DNA of 64,000 nt from Mesorhizobium tianshanense (GTDB lineage: Bacteria > Pseudomonadota > Alphaproteobacteria > Rhizobiales > Rhizobiaceae): positions 1 through 64,000 of the forward strand of contig NZ_VLKT01000035.1 of the NCBI RefSeq assembly GCF_007830515.1. Reading direction: 5' to 3'. Shown here in pieces: positions 1 to 7,231 of the stretch. How positions within the stretch are numbered: position 1 is the first letter of the stretch; each line of letters begins with the position of its first letter. The translations under genes were made by a program, and so were the position numbers. The notes under the pieces were generated by a model, which searched no databases, was not told where the DNA came from, and worked only from the letters and a program-made list of their open reading frames with translations.

Positions 1-162
1 GATGCAGCGCGCCAGACGGTCGGCCACCCGCAGTCGTTTCTCCACCTCTGCTAGAGCCAGAACGCCACTGTCCGACGACAGCATGCCGCCGTCGAAACGG
101 GCGACGACGGACTTGCCGCCCACTGATGACAAGCCGCTCAGCGGCAGCGTAAGATCATTCAT
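1..162 (-). CDS. IS1380-family transposase, N-terminal part (runs off the window)
   Basis: The minus-strand frame starts at the ATG at 162 and stays open to base 1. It gives 54 residues beginning MNDLTLPLSGLSSVGGKSVV, followed by a FDGGMLSSDSGVLALAE stretch. That is the characteristic N-terminus of IS1380-family DDE transposases, where the SSD.G motif precedes the first catalytic region. The rest of the gene lies outside the window. A candidate terminal repeat lies upstream at about 242-268 (CCTGAAAAATTCACGGCGGG read on the minus strand). The family call rests on pattern recognition of the N-terminus only. Confidence 0.75.
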   Translation of the reverse strand, partial: MNDLTLPLSGLSSVGGKSVVARFDGGMLSSDSGVLALAEVEKRLRVADRLARCI

Positions 163-241
163 GGCGGGTGTGGTCTCCGGAAATGATTCGGATCGGCCTT
201 AGCAACCAAATCCTAGGTCATTTCAACGGCTTGAACCACAT

Positions 242-268
242 CCGCCAACCCGCCGTGAATTTTTCAGG
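242..268. repeat. Candidate terminal inverted repeat of the IS1380-like element
   Basis: Read on the minus strand this is CCTGAAAAATTCACGGCGGG plus a few bases, located about 80 bp upstream of the transposase start. IS1380-family ends commonly begin CC, and the distance to the start codon fits. The partner repeat is outside the window, so this is a suggestion only. Confidence 0.35.
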
Positions 269-526
269 CTAGCAGCGCTTGGCTGCACCTTGCTGCAAAT
301 TTCCGCCATTATCTTCCATGCTACGCGCGGCGAATTCGCAGCCCTCCCGCTCAACTTCCTCTTGCTTGCCCTTGTTGCCTTCATCCTCTGGGGTCGCAGC
401 AAAAGAGCGCCAATCTTGCCGCGCATGTGACGGACGAACGAGGTCTGCCACATCGGGGTTAGACTCAGATCACAACCGGACTCTCGCTTCCGGCGGATGA
501 AAAAATTTGCAGGAGGGGGCAAAATT

Positions 527-837
527 CTACGCCAAGCCGAGGACACGCCTCCCGTAGTTCCTGAGTTCGCCCTTTGGGCCAACATACCGGTAGAGGGTGA
601 CGCGTTTGATCCCGAGTTCCTTGCACAGATCGGAAACCGATGTGTCACGCTGAGCCACAGAGGCCTGGGCGAGGCGTGCCTGCGCTTTGGCGAGAGCGAA
701 CTTCCGGTCTCCCTTGCACCCCCGAGCCCGGGCCGCCGCGAGTCCGGCCATGGTGCGCTCGCGGATCAGATCTCGCTCGAACGCCCGACGCGATCGAGCT
801 TCCAGACCACAAGCACATCGACAGGTTCCACCAACAT
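527..837 (-). pseudogene. Serine resolvase/invertase remnant with internal deletion and frameshift
   Basis: Two overlapping minus-strand frames together look like a decayed Tn3-type resolvase. One (to 837) contains DVLVVWKLDRVGRS, the conserved helix that follows the catalytic core. The other (844-527) contains FERDLIRERTMAGLAAARARG and a C-terminal helix-turn-helix (SVSDLCKELGIKRVTLYRYV). In intact resolvases about 40 residues separate these motifs. Here they are adjacent and in different frames, so a deletion at roughly 785-800 removed that segment. The catalytic N-terminus with its serine is also missing. It sits between the IS1380 fragment and the GST gene and suggests an eroded transposon. 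Confidence 0.8.
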
Positions 838-969
838 ACGCCAAGGATATCTAGATCGCAGCTCGCTGGACTGCTTAAAAAACACCTGTGGCGGCCGTCG
901 CTCGCTTGAGCAGCGCGGTGCTTTCGGTTCAGATCGTCGCCGGCCTTGCATTGGCTCGCGGAGGATTTG

Positions 970-1596
970 ATGTACAAGCTTTATACGCGTGCCAACACCG
1001 GCGGCTTTGTCGTCGAGGCGGCGCTCGCTTTGGCGGGCGTTGCTTTCGACCAGATCGATGTTCCGAAGTCGGACCCGCCCGACCAGGCCTTTCTCGACAT
1101 CAGCCCGTTGAACCAGGTCCCGGTCCTGATCTTGCCGGACGGAAGCTCGATGACCGAGTCGGCGGCGATCTGCATCCTGCTCGCCGAGCGCCACCCACAG
1201 GCGAACCTGGCGCCGGCGGTGAACTCACCCGGCCGCGCCGACTTCCTGCGCTGGATGATCTTCATGTCGTCAGTCATCTATTCGGCCGACCGGCGGTTCT
1301 ACCACACCGATCGCTACACGGCTGACCCCAGCGGCATGGAAGCGGTGAAGAAGGCTGCGGTTGCCGAAATGGATCGCGGCTTTGCCATTATCGATGCCGC
1401 CCTCGAAGGCCTGGACTGGCTGGTCGGCGACCAGCTGTCGCTGGCCGACATCTATCTCGTCATGCTGGTGGCCTGGCATCCCCAAGTTGAGAGGGTTCCG
1501 AGCAACTGGCCGAACATCGAACGCCTGTGGGCCTGGTTGCGGGAGCATCAGGTGATGAGGAAACTGAACGCCTCCCACGCCATGTGGCCGGCCTGA
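970..1596 (+). CDS. Glutathione S-transferase family protein
   Basis: A 208-residue cytosolic GST-like protein. The N-terminal thioredoxin-fold domain (about residues 1-78) starts MYKLYTRANTGGF and holds the NQVPVL and MTESAAI segments, i.e. the cis-proline glutathione site and the glutathione-binding Glu-Ser pair. The alpha-helical C-terminal domain (about 88-208) has the usual LSLADIYL core motif. The start at 970 is chosen over an in-frame ATG at 946 because a GGAGG lies 5 nt upstream of it. Substrate cannot be read from the sequence. It stands alone between transposon remnants and the IS5 element, so it looks like cargo. Confidence 0.85.
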   Translation: MYKLYTRANTGGFVVEAALALAGVAFDQIDVPKSDPPDQAFLDISPLNQVPVLILPDGSSMTESAAICILLAERHPQANLAPAVNSPGRADFLRWMIFMSSVIYSADRRFYHTDRYTADPSGMEAVKKAAVAEMDRGFAIIDAALEGLDWLVGDQLSLADIYLVMLVAWHPQVERVPSNWPNIERLWAWLREHQVMRKLNASHAMWPA

Positions 1597-1890
1597 ACCG
1601 ATGCCGACTACCAGCCCTACTAGGCAGCGCGCGCCGGTCTTCTGGTCAGGCTCGGCAGTACTCTGAAAGCGGCCGCAGCCTATGATCGGCCGACGGCCGA
1701 CCTTTAATTTGTCGACCGTGAACTATCCGCAAGCCGTTGATGTGGCATGTTGATTGAGGCGGAGAGCGGCTTTGGAATTGCAAGATTAGCGGTTTATGGG
1801 CGCTGTTTTCCTGCAATTCGTTTTGCGATTCCCTTGTGCTGCGGAGCGTGATTCACTCGGTTCGGCGGCGGCGAATCGAGGGGACGGCGA
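1597..1890. other. Non-coding stretch with left end of the IS5-family element
   Basis: No coding frame with family features is visible. The first about 105 bases carry nothing recognisable. The left inverted repeat of the IS element begins at about 1701, and the remainder is the leader of its transposase. Confidence 0.6.
1701..1730 (+). repeat. Left inverted repeat of IS5-family element
   Basis: The core is CCGTGAACTATCCG. It pairs with the right end at 3241-3270 with about 22 of 30 matches. Confidence 0.65.
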
Positions 1891-3237
1891 ATGTCCAGGC
1901 CACGCGAGAAGCGCGAGACGGGAAAGCAGGATCTGTTCCGCTCCAGGCTCGATCAGATCATCAACATGAAGCACGAGCTGGTGCGGCTGGCGCAGGCGAT
2001 CGACTGGCCGGTGCTGGAGGAGCGTTTTGGCGCCGTCTATTCGGACGGACCGGGCATGCCGCCACTGCCGACCCGGCTGATGGCGGGGCTGGCCATCCTC
2101 AAGCACACTTTCAACCTGTCAGATGAGGTGCTGTGCGCCCGCTGGGTGGAGAACCCCTACTTCCAGTATCTGTGCGGCGAGGAGTTCTTCTGCCACGCGC
2201 TGCCCTTCGACCGTTCGTCGATGACGCGCTGGCGGGACCGGATGGGCGAGGAGCGGATCGTGGCGCTCTTGCAGGAAAGCCTCAGCATCGCGGTCAAGGC
2301 CGGGGCGATGAAGCCGTCCGACACGCGCCAGGTGATCGTCGACACCACCGTGCAGCCGAAGAACGTGATGTTCCCGACCGACGCCAAGCTCATCCACCGG
2401 GCGCGTGAGCGGCTGGTGCGGCTGGCCAGGAAGACGGGGCTCAATTTGCGCCAGACCTATGTGCGGGTCGGCAAGCTGGCGCTGATCAAGCACCAGCGCT
2501 ATGCCCACGCCAAGCAGTTCAAGCGGGCCAACAAGGCGCTGCGCAGGCTCAAGACCTATCTCGGCCGGACCATTCGCGACATCGGTCGCCAGATCGCCGG
2601 CGATGCGGGGCTGGACGCGCTCTTCAAATGGCCGCTCTACCAGGCGACCACCGTTCTCGAGCAACGCCAGCGCCAGCGCGGCCGCAAGATCTACAGCCTG
2701 CACGCACACGAGGTAGAATGCATCGGCAAGGGCAAGGCGCATATGCCCTACGAGTTCGGGGTGAAGGTGTCGGTGGCCACCACGCTGAAGCGCTCCGAGG
2801 GCGGCCAGTTCGCCCTGCATGCAAAAGCACTGCCCGGCAATCCCTATGACGGCCACACGCTGCAAAGCGTCATCCCCGACATGGAAAAGACCATCGGCAA
2901 CGAGATCGGCCGCATCCTCGCCGACGCCGGCTATCGCGGCCACAACGCACCGCAGAGCCACAAGTTCAGGGTCTTCACCACCGGCCAGAAACGCCGCGTC
3001 ACCCCAGCCATCAAGCGCCAGATGCGGCGGCGGTCGGCGGTCGAGCCCGTCATCGGCCACATCAAGAGCGAACACAGAATGGGCCGCAACTACCTCGCCG
3101 GCCAGCAGGGCGACGCCGTCAACGCCATCCTGGCCGCCGCAGGCTACAACTTCTCCCTCCTGCTCAGGTGGCTGAAGGGTTTTTTGTCGCTCTTGATCGC
3201 TCTGCTTCAACTCCGGCCCAAGCCGGTCACCGCCTAG
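1891..3237 (+). CDS. IS5-family transposase
   Basis: A 448-residue DDE transposase, full length for the long IS5 subgroup. The N-terminal domain (about 30-130) carries the LPTRLMAGLAILKHTFNLSD segment. The DDE core follows: first acidic residue in VIVDTTVQPKNV (about 150), second in LADAGYRGHN (about 350) and the C-terminal glutamate in RRRSAVEPVIGHIKSEHRMG (about 385, the Y/R-2-E-6-R type signature). It is intact and lies between matched inverted repeats, so the element may still be active. It inserts and excises the element by cut-and-paste. Confidence 0.9.
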   Translation: MSRPREKRETGKQDLFRSRLDQIINMKHELVRLAQAIDWPVLEERFGAVYSDGPGMPPLPTRLMAGLAILKHTFNLSDEVLCARWVENPYFQYLCGEEFFCHALPFDRSSMTRWRDRMGEERIVALLQESLSIAVKAGAMKPSDTRQVIVDTTVQPKNVMFPTDAKLIHRARERLVRLARKTGLNLRQTYVRVGKLALIKHQRYAHAKQFKRANKALRRLKTYLGRTIRDIGRQIAGDAGLDALFKWPLYQATTVLEQRQRQRGRKIYSLHAHEVECIGKGKAHMPYEFGVKVSVATTLKRSEGGQFALHAKALPGNPYDGHTLQSVIPDMEKTIGNEIGRILADAGYRGHNAPQSHKFRVFTTGQKRRVTPAIKRQMRRRSAVEPVIGHIKSEHRMGRNYLAGQQGDAVNAILAAAGYNFSLLLRWLKGFLSLLIALLQLRPKPVTA

Positions 3238-3240
3238 AAC

Positions 3241-3270
3241 CCGGATTGTTCACGGGCGACTAATTTGACG
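3241..3270 (-). repeat. Right inverted repeat of IS5-family element
   Basis: Read on the minus strand it contains CCCGTGAACAATCCGG, the partner of the left end at 1701-1730. Confidence 0.65.
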
Positions 3271-3358
3271 GACGCTCAACTGCCAGCCGGTCAATGGCGC
3301 AATTAAGGGCAGCACAGCGTCGCGAAACGACCGAGTTCGGACTTTGCTGCCATTCACG

Positions 3359-4165
3359 TCAAGCCTGCCCCAGCATCTCCAGGACGGTCGCATGAAGCTC
3401 GAATGACGCGCACGCCACGATTGCTCCGCTGGAGGCAAGTGTCAGCGAGTCCCCCGCCCAGTCGGAGATTGCACCACCCGCCTCGGTGACAACCGGACAA
3501 AGAGCACAGATATCGTAAGCGTCGAGATCGGTCCCGTTCAGGCAGACGTCGATCAACCCTCTGGAAAGAGCACCATAGGCAGGCGCTCCCCCGTCAAACA
3601 CCTTGAGCCTACCGGAGGCGCGCAACCGCTCGTAACCCTGGGCGGCATCGCCGGTGAAGCTCTCGGGGTTGGCAAGACTGATCCTGGCGGTCTGAATTTC
3701 CCGCTGCCTGCTACTGCGGACCGAACGCCCGTCAAACATCGTTCCCCTGCCTTCTGCCGCGATGTAACGAGCATCGATCAATGGCAAGTCGATAATCCCG
3801 ACAATGGGATTGCCGTCCCGGCAAACACTGATCAGGGATGCAAAATTCAGCAGTCCGGTTCCGAACTGGCGCGTGCCGTCAATCGGGTCGAGAACCCACG
3901 TGAAAGCGCTGGTCCCGGTATCCGATCCATATTCTTCGCCAAGTATTCCGTGTGCGGGAAACTGCTGGCGTATTCGATCCCGCCATGTGGCTTCAATGGA
4001 CAGGTCGGCCTCGGTCAACGAAGACCCGTCAGCCTTGTAGGTTACAGCTATATCTCCCAGCCAGGCTTCTTTGGCACAGGAAGATGAAGCCTCGGCAAGC
4101 TTGATCGCCACGTTAAGGATATTATCGAGTTCAGACATTTCCGGGCTCACGATAAAAGTCCCCAA
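3359..4165 (-). CDS. Inositol monophosphatase family protein (HisN-like)
   Basis: A 268-residue metal-dependent phosphomonoesterase of the IMPase/FIG superfamily. The metal-binding motifs are present: GEEYG (about residue 76), DPIDGTRQF (about 92) and the C-terminal DLDAYDICALCPVVTEAGG (about 218), which is the W/LDxAxG-type motif in altered form. Histidinol-phosphatase-type members of bacteria have this length and spacing, but substrate cannot be assigned. An alternative start at 4138 (MSELDN) gives 259 residues and matches the usual family N-terminus better; neither start has a strong ribosome site. It is cargo flanked by the IS5 element. Confidence 0.85.
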   Translation of the reverse strand: MGTFIVSPEMSELDNILNVAIKLAEASSSCAKEAWLGDIAVTYKADGSSLTEADLSIEATWRDRIRQQFPAHGILGEEYGSDTGTSAFTWVLDPIDGTRQFGTGLLNFASLISVCRDGNPIVGIIDLPLIDARYIAAEGRGTMFDGRSVRSSRQREIQTARISLANPESFTGDAAQGYERLRASGRLKVFDGGAPAYGALSRGLIDVCLNGTDLDAYDICALCPVVTEAGGAISDWAGDSLTLASSGAIVACASFELHATVLEMLGQA

Positions 4166-4588
4166 TGCCCGACGTTTGTAACCAGCGAATGACCGTAGCC
4201 GGTCAAATTGAGCCGTCGTTTTCGTCGACCAGAAAGCACTGAGACGGGTCGTGAGCCGTCACGAGTGTCGCTGTGCGCTCTGCGTAAGCCTAAGCTTCTG
4301 GAGACAAATCGTGACGAACTGGTTCCCCGGCACGGTACAGAAGCTTTGTCGGAGCCTCGCGGCTCGCAAGGTCTGCGTTCGTAGGCGCTCCCCACAGGAG
4401 GCAATCCAATCCCGCTCTCTGGTGATGGCTTCCTGGTCCGTCCCCGGATCTTCCACGATCAACCCACGGGGGGTCCGCTAGCAAGCTGCGGCCGCTCGGC
4501 TAAAGCCTTCGCGGTGATCGCGACCGGGGACGGACACTGACGGAGCCATCGAGCGGGAATTGGCCCGCTCCCAAGATGGAGCCTTCAG
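4166..4588. other. Gap without convincing gene; leader of the 60-residue ORF at the right end
   Basis: Several short frames occur on both strands but none shows a family motif or ribosome site. The last 40 bases hold a small hairpin, GAGCGGG (4551-4557) pairing with CCCGCTC (4564-4570), directly before the next gene. Confidence 0.4.
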
Positions 4589-4771
4589 ATGTCGCAAGAT
4601 CTTTCCCTCGCCCAAAACCACGCCTTCCAGCTCGCCCGCACCCTCATGGTGCCGATCACGCTCTTTCGCTCCGGCGACGAATTCGGCGTCCTGCCGAGCG
4701 CCGAACTCGAAGACGACGAGGTCGAGACCCTCGCCGAATATGATCCATTCGAATACGGGCCGGCTCATTGA
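4589..4771 (+). CDS. Small conserved acidic plasmid protein (60 aa)
   Basis: MSQDLSLAQNHAFQLARTLM opens a 60-residue protein with a strongly acidic second half (LEDDEVETLAEYDPFEYG). I recognise no domain. A TGGAG lies 8 nt upstream of the ATG. It is the first of a run of plus-strand accessory genes (TOPRIM, DUF1419, DUF3085, methylase/helicase) typical of rhizobial conjugative plasmids. A small acidic protein beside antirestriction-like genes could be a DNA mimic or antirestriction factor, but that is speculation. Confidence 0.6.
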   Translation: MSQDLSLAQNHAFQLARTLMVPITLFRSGDEFGVLPSAELEDDEVETLAEYDPFEYGPAH

Positions 4772-4811
4772 GCCGGCTTCCTCCTCCCGGAGGTGCCGCT
4801 TGCGAGCTTGC

Positions 4812-4898
4812 GGCGGCAAGGGAAGCTTCGCCGCGGCTGGCACGCGGTGGGCGGCGCGAGGTGCAAAAACACACATTGCCAGCCGCGCCCTTGCCGCC
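4812..4898. repeat. Two-part perfect hairpin in leader of the TOPRIM gene
   Basis: GGCGGCAAGGG (4812-4822) pairs perfectly with 4888-4898. CGCGGCTGGCA (4832-4842) pairs perfectly with 4877-4887. This makes a 22-bp stem with a 9-nt one-sided bulge and a 34-nt loop containing an A-rich stretch. It lies 94-180 nt upstream of the start at 4992. It is not followed by a T-run, so it is not a classical terminator. Confidence 0.8.
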
Positions 4899-4991
4899 TT
4901 TTCTCTTCGCGGCATCCGGAAGGCGTCCCGCAAAGTGCGGGAATGAAAACCTGAAAGAAAGGCGGGCGCCTGCGGCGCACGAAAGAAGGAC

Positions 4992-5975
4992 ATGGAACAG
5001 GACGAACTCGATGAACTTCGAAACAGGGTGGCCTGCGCGGCCGCGCTGGATCAGGCCGGTTACGCGATCGACCTGAAGGAGAGTACCCGACGTGCGATCA
5101 AATACCGGCAGGGCGACGAGATCGTCATCGTGATCCACGAAGGGAAGGGCTGGTTCGATCCGCTCTCCGACGCGAAGGGGGATGTGTTCTCGCTGATGAC
5201 CCATCTGCATGGGGTCGGTTTCGCGGTAGCGAAGTTGCACGTCGCCCGGCTGGTTGGCTACGAGCCGCGCGAGCCTGCGTGGAAGAGGCAGGCCCGGCAT
5301 CGCAAGCCCGATCTCGGCGTTGCCGAACGCTGGAGCGCCCGCCGCAAGCCCTGGCCGGGATCGATGACATGGCGCTATCTGCGCGACGACCGCCATCTTC
5401 CGGAAGCCGTGATCAGCGCCGCCATCCGTCATGATCTGCTGCGCGAAGGCCCGCGCGGCAGCATATGGGCCGCCCACCGCGACGGCGAGGGCGCCGTTAC
5501 CGGCTGGGAGGAGCGCGGGCCGGAGTGGCGCGGCTTCTCGACCGGAGGTGCGAAGGTTCTGTTCCGGTTCGGCCCGGTACACGCGCTGCGCCTTTGCGTG
5601 ACCGAAGCGGCGATCGACGCCATGAGTCTCGCCGCGCTGGAGAGTACTCGCCGCGATAGCCTCTATCTCAGCACAGGCGGCGGATGGTCGCCGGCGACGG
5701 ACACAGCGATTTGGACCCTTGCGGCGCGGCAAGGAGTGCTGCTGGTCGCCGCGACCGACAACAACGCGCAGGGCGACACCTACGCGGATCGCCTCGAAGT
5801 GGTCGCCGGCGAGGCTAGCTGCGGCTTCGAACGTCTCCGGCCGCAGGAGGAGGACTGGAACGCTGAGCTCAAGGCGCGGTCGGGGAAAGAGGGGAAGGGA
5901 GGAAAAGGAGTAGGGGGAAGGCCGGCTGCCGCATGCCCGCCAGCCGCGTCAAGGGTAAAGCTGCGCGGCCCTTGA
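4992..5975 (+). CDS. DUF3991 and TOPRIM domain-containing protein
   Basis: A 327-residue protein with an N-terminal DUF3991-type region (about 1-200; WFDPLSDAKGDVFSLMTHLHG is the conserved part) and a C-terminal TOPRIM fold (about 195-290). The TOPRIM glutamate is in LCVTEAAIDAMS and the aspartate pair in LLVAATDNNAQGD. Such proteins resemble primases and are carried by many alphaproteobacterial plasmids, so a role in DNA replication or priming after conjugative entry is plausible. The start has GAAGGA 5 nt upstream. A hairpin-rich leader precedes it. The C-terminal 40 residues are low-complexity Lys/Gly/Ala. Confidence 0.85.
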   Translation: MEQDELDELRNRVACAAALDQAGYAIDLKESTRRAIKYRQGDEIVIVIHEGKGWFDPLSDAKGDVFSLMTHLHGVGFAVAKLHVARLVGYEPREPAWKRQARHRKPDLGVAERWSARRKPWPGSMTWRYLRDDRHLPEAVISAAIRHDLLREGPRGSIWAAHRDGEGAVTGWEERGPEWRGFSTGGAKVLFRFGPVHALRLCVTEAAIDAMSLAALESTRRDSLYLSTGGGWSPATDTAIWTLAARQGVLLVAATDNNAQGDTYADRLEVVAGEASCGFERLRPQEEDWNAELKARSGKEGKGGKGVGGRPAAACPPAASRVKLRGP

Positions 5976-5977
5976 CC
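5948..5977. terminator. Hairpin at 3' end of TOPRIM gene
   Basis: GTCAAGGG near 5948 pairs with CCCTTGAC near 5970, with a 13-nt loop. It overlaps the stop codon of the TOPRIM gene. No T-run follows, so it may be an RNA-stabilising hairpin or a leader element of the next gene rather than a terminator. Confidence 0.35.
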
Positions 5978-6088
5978 CGGCCGGACGGAGAGGCGGCCGC
6001 GGGGAGGGGTCAGGAAGGGCTGAAGTGGATGGCGACATCGAGAGGATGAGCCGCGCTCTGGCCCGACGGCGTGACAAGGAGCACACCC

Positions 6089-6691
6089 ATGACCCTCTCT
6101 CCAATCCGAAAAGTCTTTGAAGGCATAGCCGATCGCCGGCAGATGTTCCGCATGTTCGACCGCCATGCCCAACGTCCCAACTGTTTCGAGGACGACGCCG
6201 GCGGTCTCTATCGGGATGAATGGTTCGAGCTTTCAGAGGCCGAGCACGATTACATGTTCGAGATCCTGCCGCCGCTCTGGATGCGTGGCGAGATGTTTGC
6301 CATGCGAGAGTTCCTCACCGGCAGCATCACCAGCGTATTCTTCACGCTGAGGATCGATGACCGCATGCGGTATTTTCACGGCTATTGCGACCTGTCCGAC
6401 AAGGGCTCACCCGAGCGGATGCGCGATGTGATCGTGGAACGCCAAACCCGTCCCGTTCGCGCGATGACCCGCGAGGAGCGCCTGGAGCACATCTGGTCCA
6501 GCACCCACGACGACTATCGCGGCTACGCCGGTGAGCGCTGGCCGGAACGCGACCGCGGCAAGCGCACAGTGATGTTTTATGGCGGCCGCCAGGGCACCAC
6601 GCTGAAGCTGCTGGACGCCCTCACGGATGTGGAGATCGCGGCGAAGCTGCCCGTGCATCTGCGCTATCTTCCCGACGCAATCGCGGCGTGA
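6089..6691 (+). CDS. DUF1419 domain-containing protein
   Basis: A 200-residue protein of the DUF1419 family, found mainly on rhizobial plasmids. Recognisable stretches are MFDRHAQRPNCFEDD, WFELSEAEHDYMFEILPPLW and GEMFAMREFLTGSITSVFF. The start at 6089 is preferred to one at 6071 because AAGGAG lies 8 nt before it. No enzymatic motif is visible. It is followed after 12 nt by the DUF3085 gene and probably shares its transcript. Function unknown. Confidence 0.85.
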   Translation: MTLSPIRKVFEGIADRRQMFRMFDRHAQRPNCFEDDAGGLYRDEWFELSEAEHDYMFEILPPLWMRGEMFAMREFLTGSITSVFFTLRIDDRMRYFHGYCDLSDKGSPERMRDVIVERQTRPVRAMTREERLEHIWSSTHDDYRGYAGERWPERDRGKRTVMFYGGRQGTTLKLLDALTDVEIAAKLPVHLRYLPDAIAA

Positions 6692-6703
6692 GGGAGGCGT
6701 GAG

Positions 6704-7105
6704 ATGATGTTGACCTTCACCATCACCGCCGTCCGTGAGGTCATCGCTCGCGGGATTGCAGACGCGAAAGCCAATGGCGGGTTCCGTGATCCCCACTTCG
6801 GACTATCCGCCGACAGCCGGAAGCCCGGCCTCTGGCTCGTCGGAGACCACGGAGTCTACCTCTGCTCCAATGGCGAACTCGCCAATGGGGCGAAGCCGCT
6901 CGTCGCCTACGCCGAGGAATGCGATCCACGCAGTAGCGACGACTGGTTCGAGGTCAAACGCCAGACCTTCGGCGGCGATGACGGCGTGGATTTCCTCGAC
7001 GCCGAAGGTCTTGAGGCCCTGATCGCAGCCAGTCCCGGCTGCACACATCTGGGCATCGCGTTCCTGCAGGACTCGATGCAGCTCTACGTGATCGAGCGAG
7101 ACTAG
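6704..7105 (+). CDS. DUF3085 domain-containing protein
   Basis: A 133-residue protein matching the DUF3085 pattern: an N-terminal AVREVIARGIADAKANGGFRD helix, then FGLSADSRKPGLWLVGDHGVYL and a DWFEVKRQTFGGDDGVDFLD segment. GGGAGG lies 6 nt upstream of the ATG at 6704; a second ATG follows immediately. It sits between DUF1419 and the methylase/helicase gene, the same order seen on related plasmids. Function unknown. Confidence 0.85.
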   Translation: MMLTFTITAVREVIARGIADAKANGGFRDPHFGLSADSRKPGLWLVGDHGVYLCSNGELANGAKPLVAYAEECDPRSSDDWFEVKRQTFGGDDGVDFLDAEGLEALIAASPGCTHLGIAFLQDSMQLYVIERD

Positions 7106-7162
7106 CGGTCCGTCGACGGGCGCCGTCCGGCGGCCGTCCAACATCCCAATCCCCCACATTCC

Positions 7163-7210
7163 GCGCACGTCCGGCCGGCTGAAGCCTTCCAGCGGAACGG
7201 CGACGTGCGC
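7163..7210. repeat. Hairpin in leader of the methylase/helicase gene
   Basis: GCGCACGTC (7163-7171) pairs perfectly with GACGTGCGC (7202-7210). A shorter inner CCGGCTG/CCAGCGG pairing lies in the loop. The stem ends 21 nt before the ATG at 7232 and just upstream of the ribosome site. It could influence translation or act as a single-strand structure. Confidence 0.65.
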
Positions 7211-7231
7211 CCGCAATCAGGAGAAACAGCC

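Larger units (their letters stand above)
1701..3270 (+). mobile_element. Complete IS5-family insertion sequence
   Basis: The element is bounded by imperfect inverted repeats. The left end at 1701-1730 contains GTCGACCGTGAACTATCCG. The right end at 3241-3270, read on the minus strand, contains GTCGCCCGTGAACAATCCG. About 22 of 30 positions match. One uninterrupted transposase gene fills the middle. The exact outer boundary and target duplication cannot be fixed without an empty site. The element separates the GST gene from the inositol-phosphatase-like gene and is probably recent, because the transposase is intact. Confidence 0.75.

Noticed and set aside
223..648. Minus-strand 141-codon frame near the left end
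   Set aside because: It overlaps the resolvase remnant in another frame and shows no family motif.
2119..3210. Minus-strand 363-codon frame inside the IS5-family element
   Set aside because: Antisense of the transposase with no motif; IS5 elements of this group carry a single gene.
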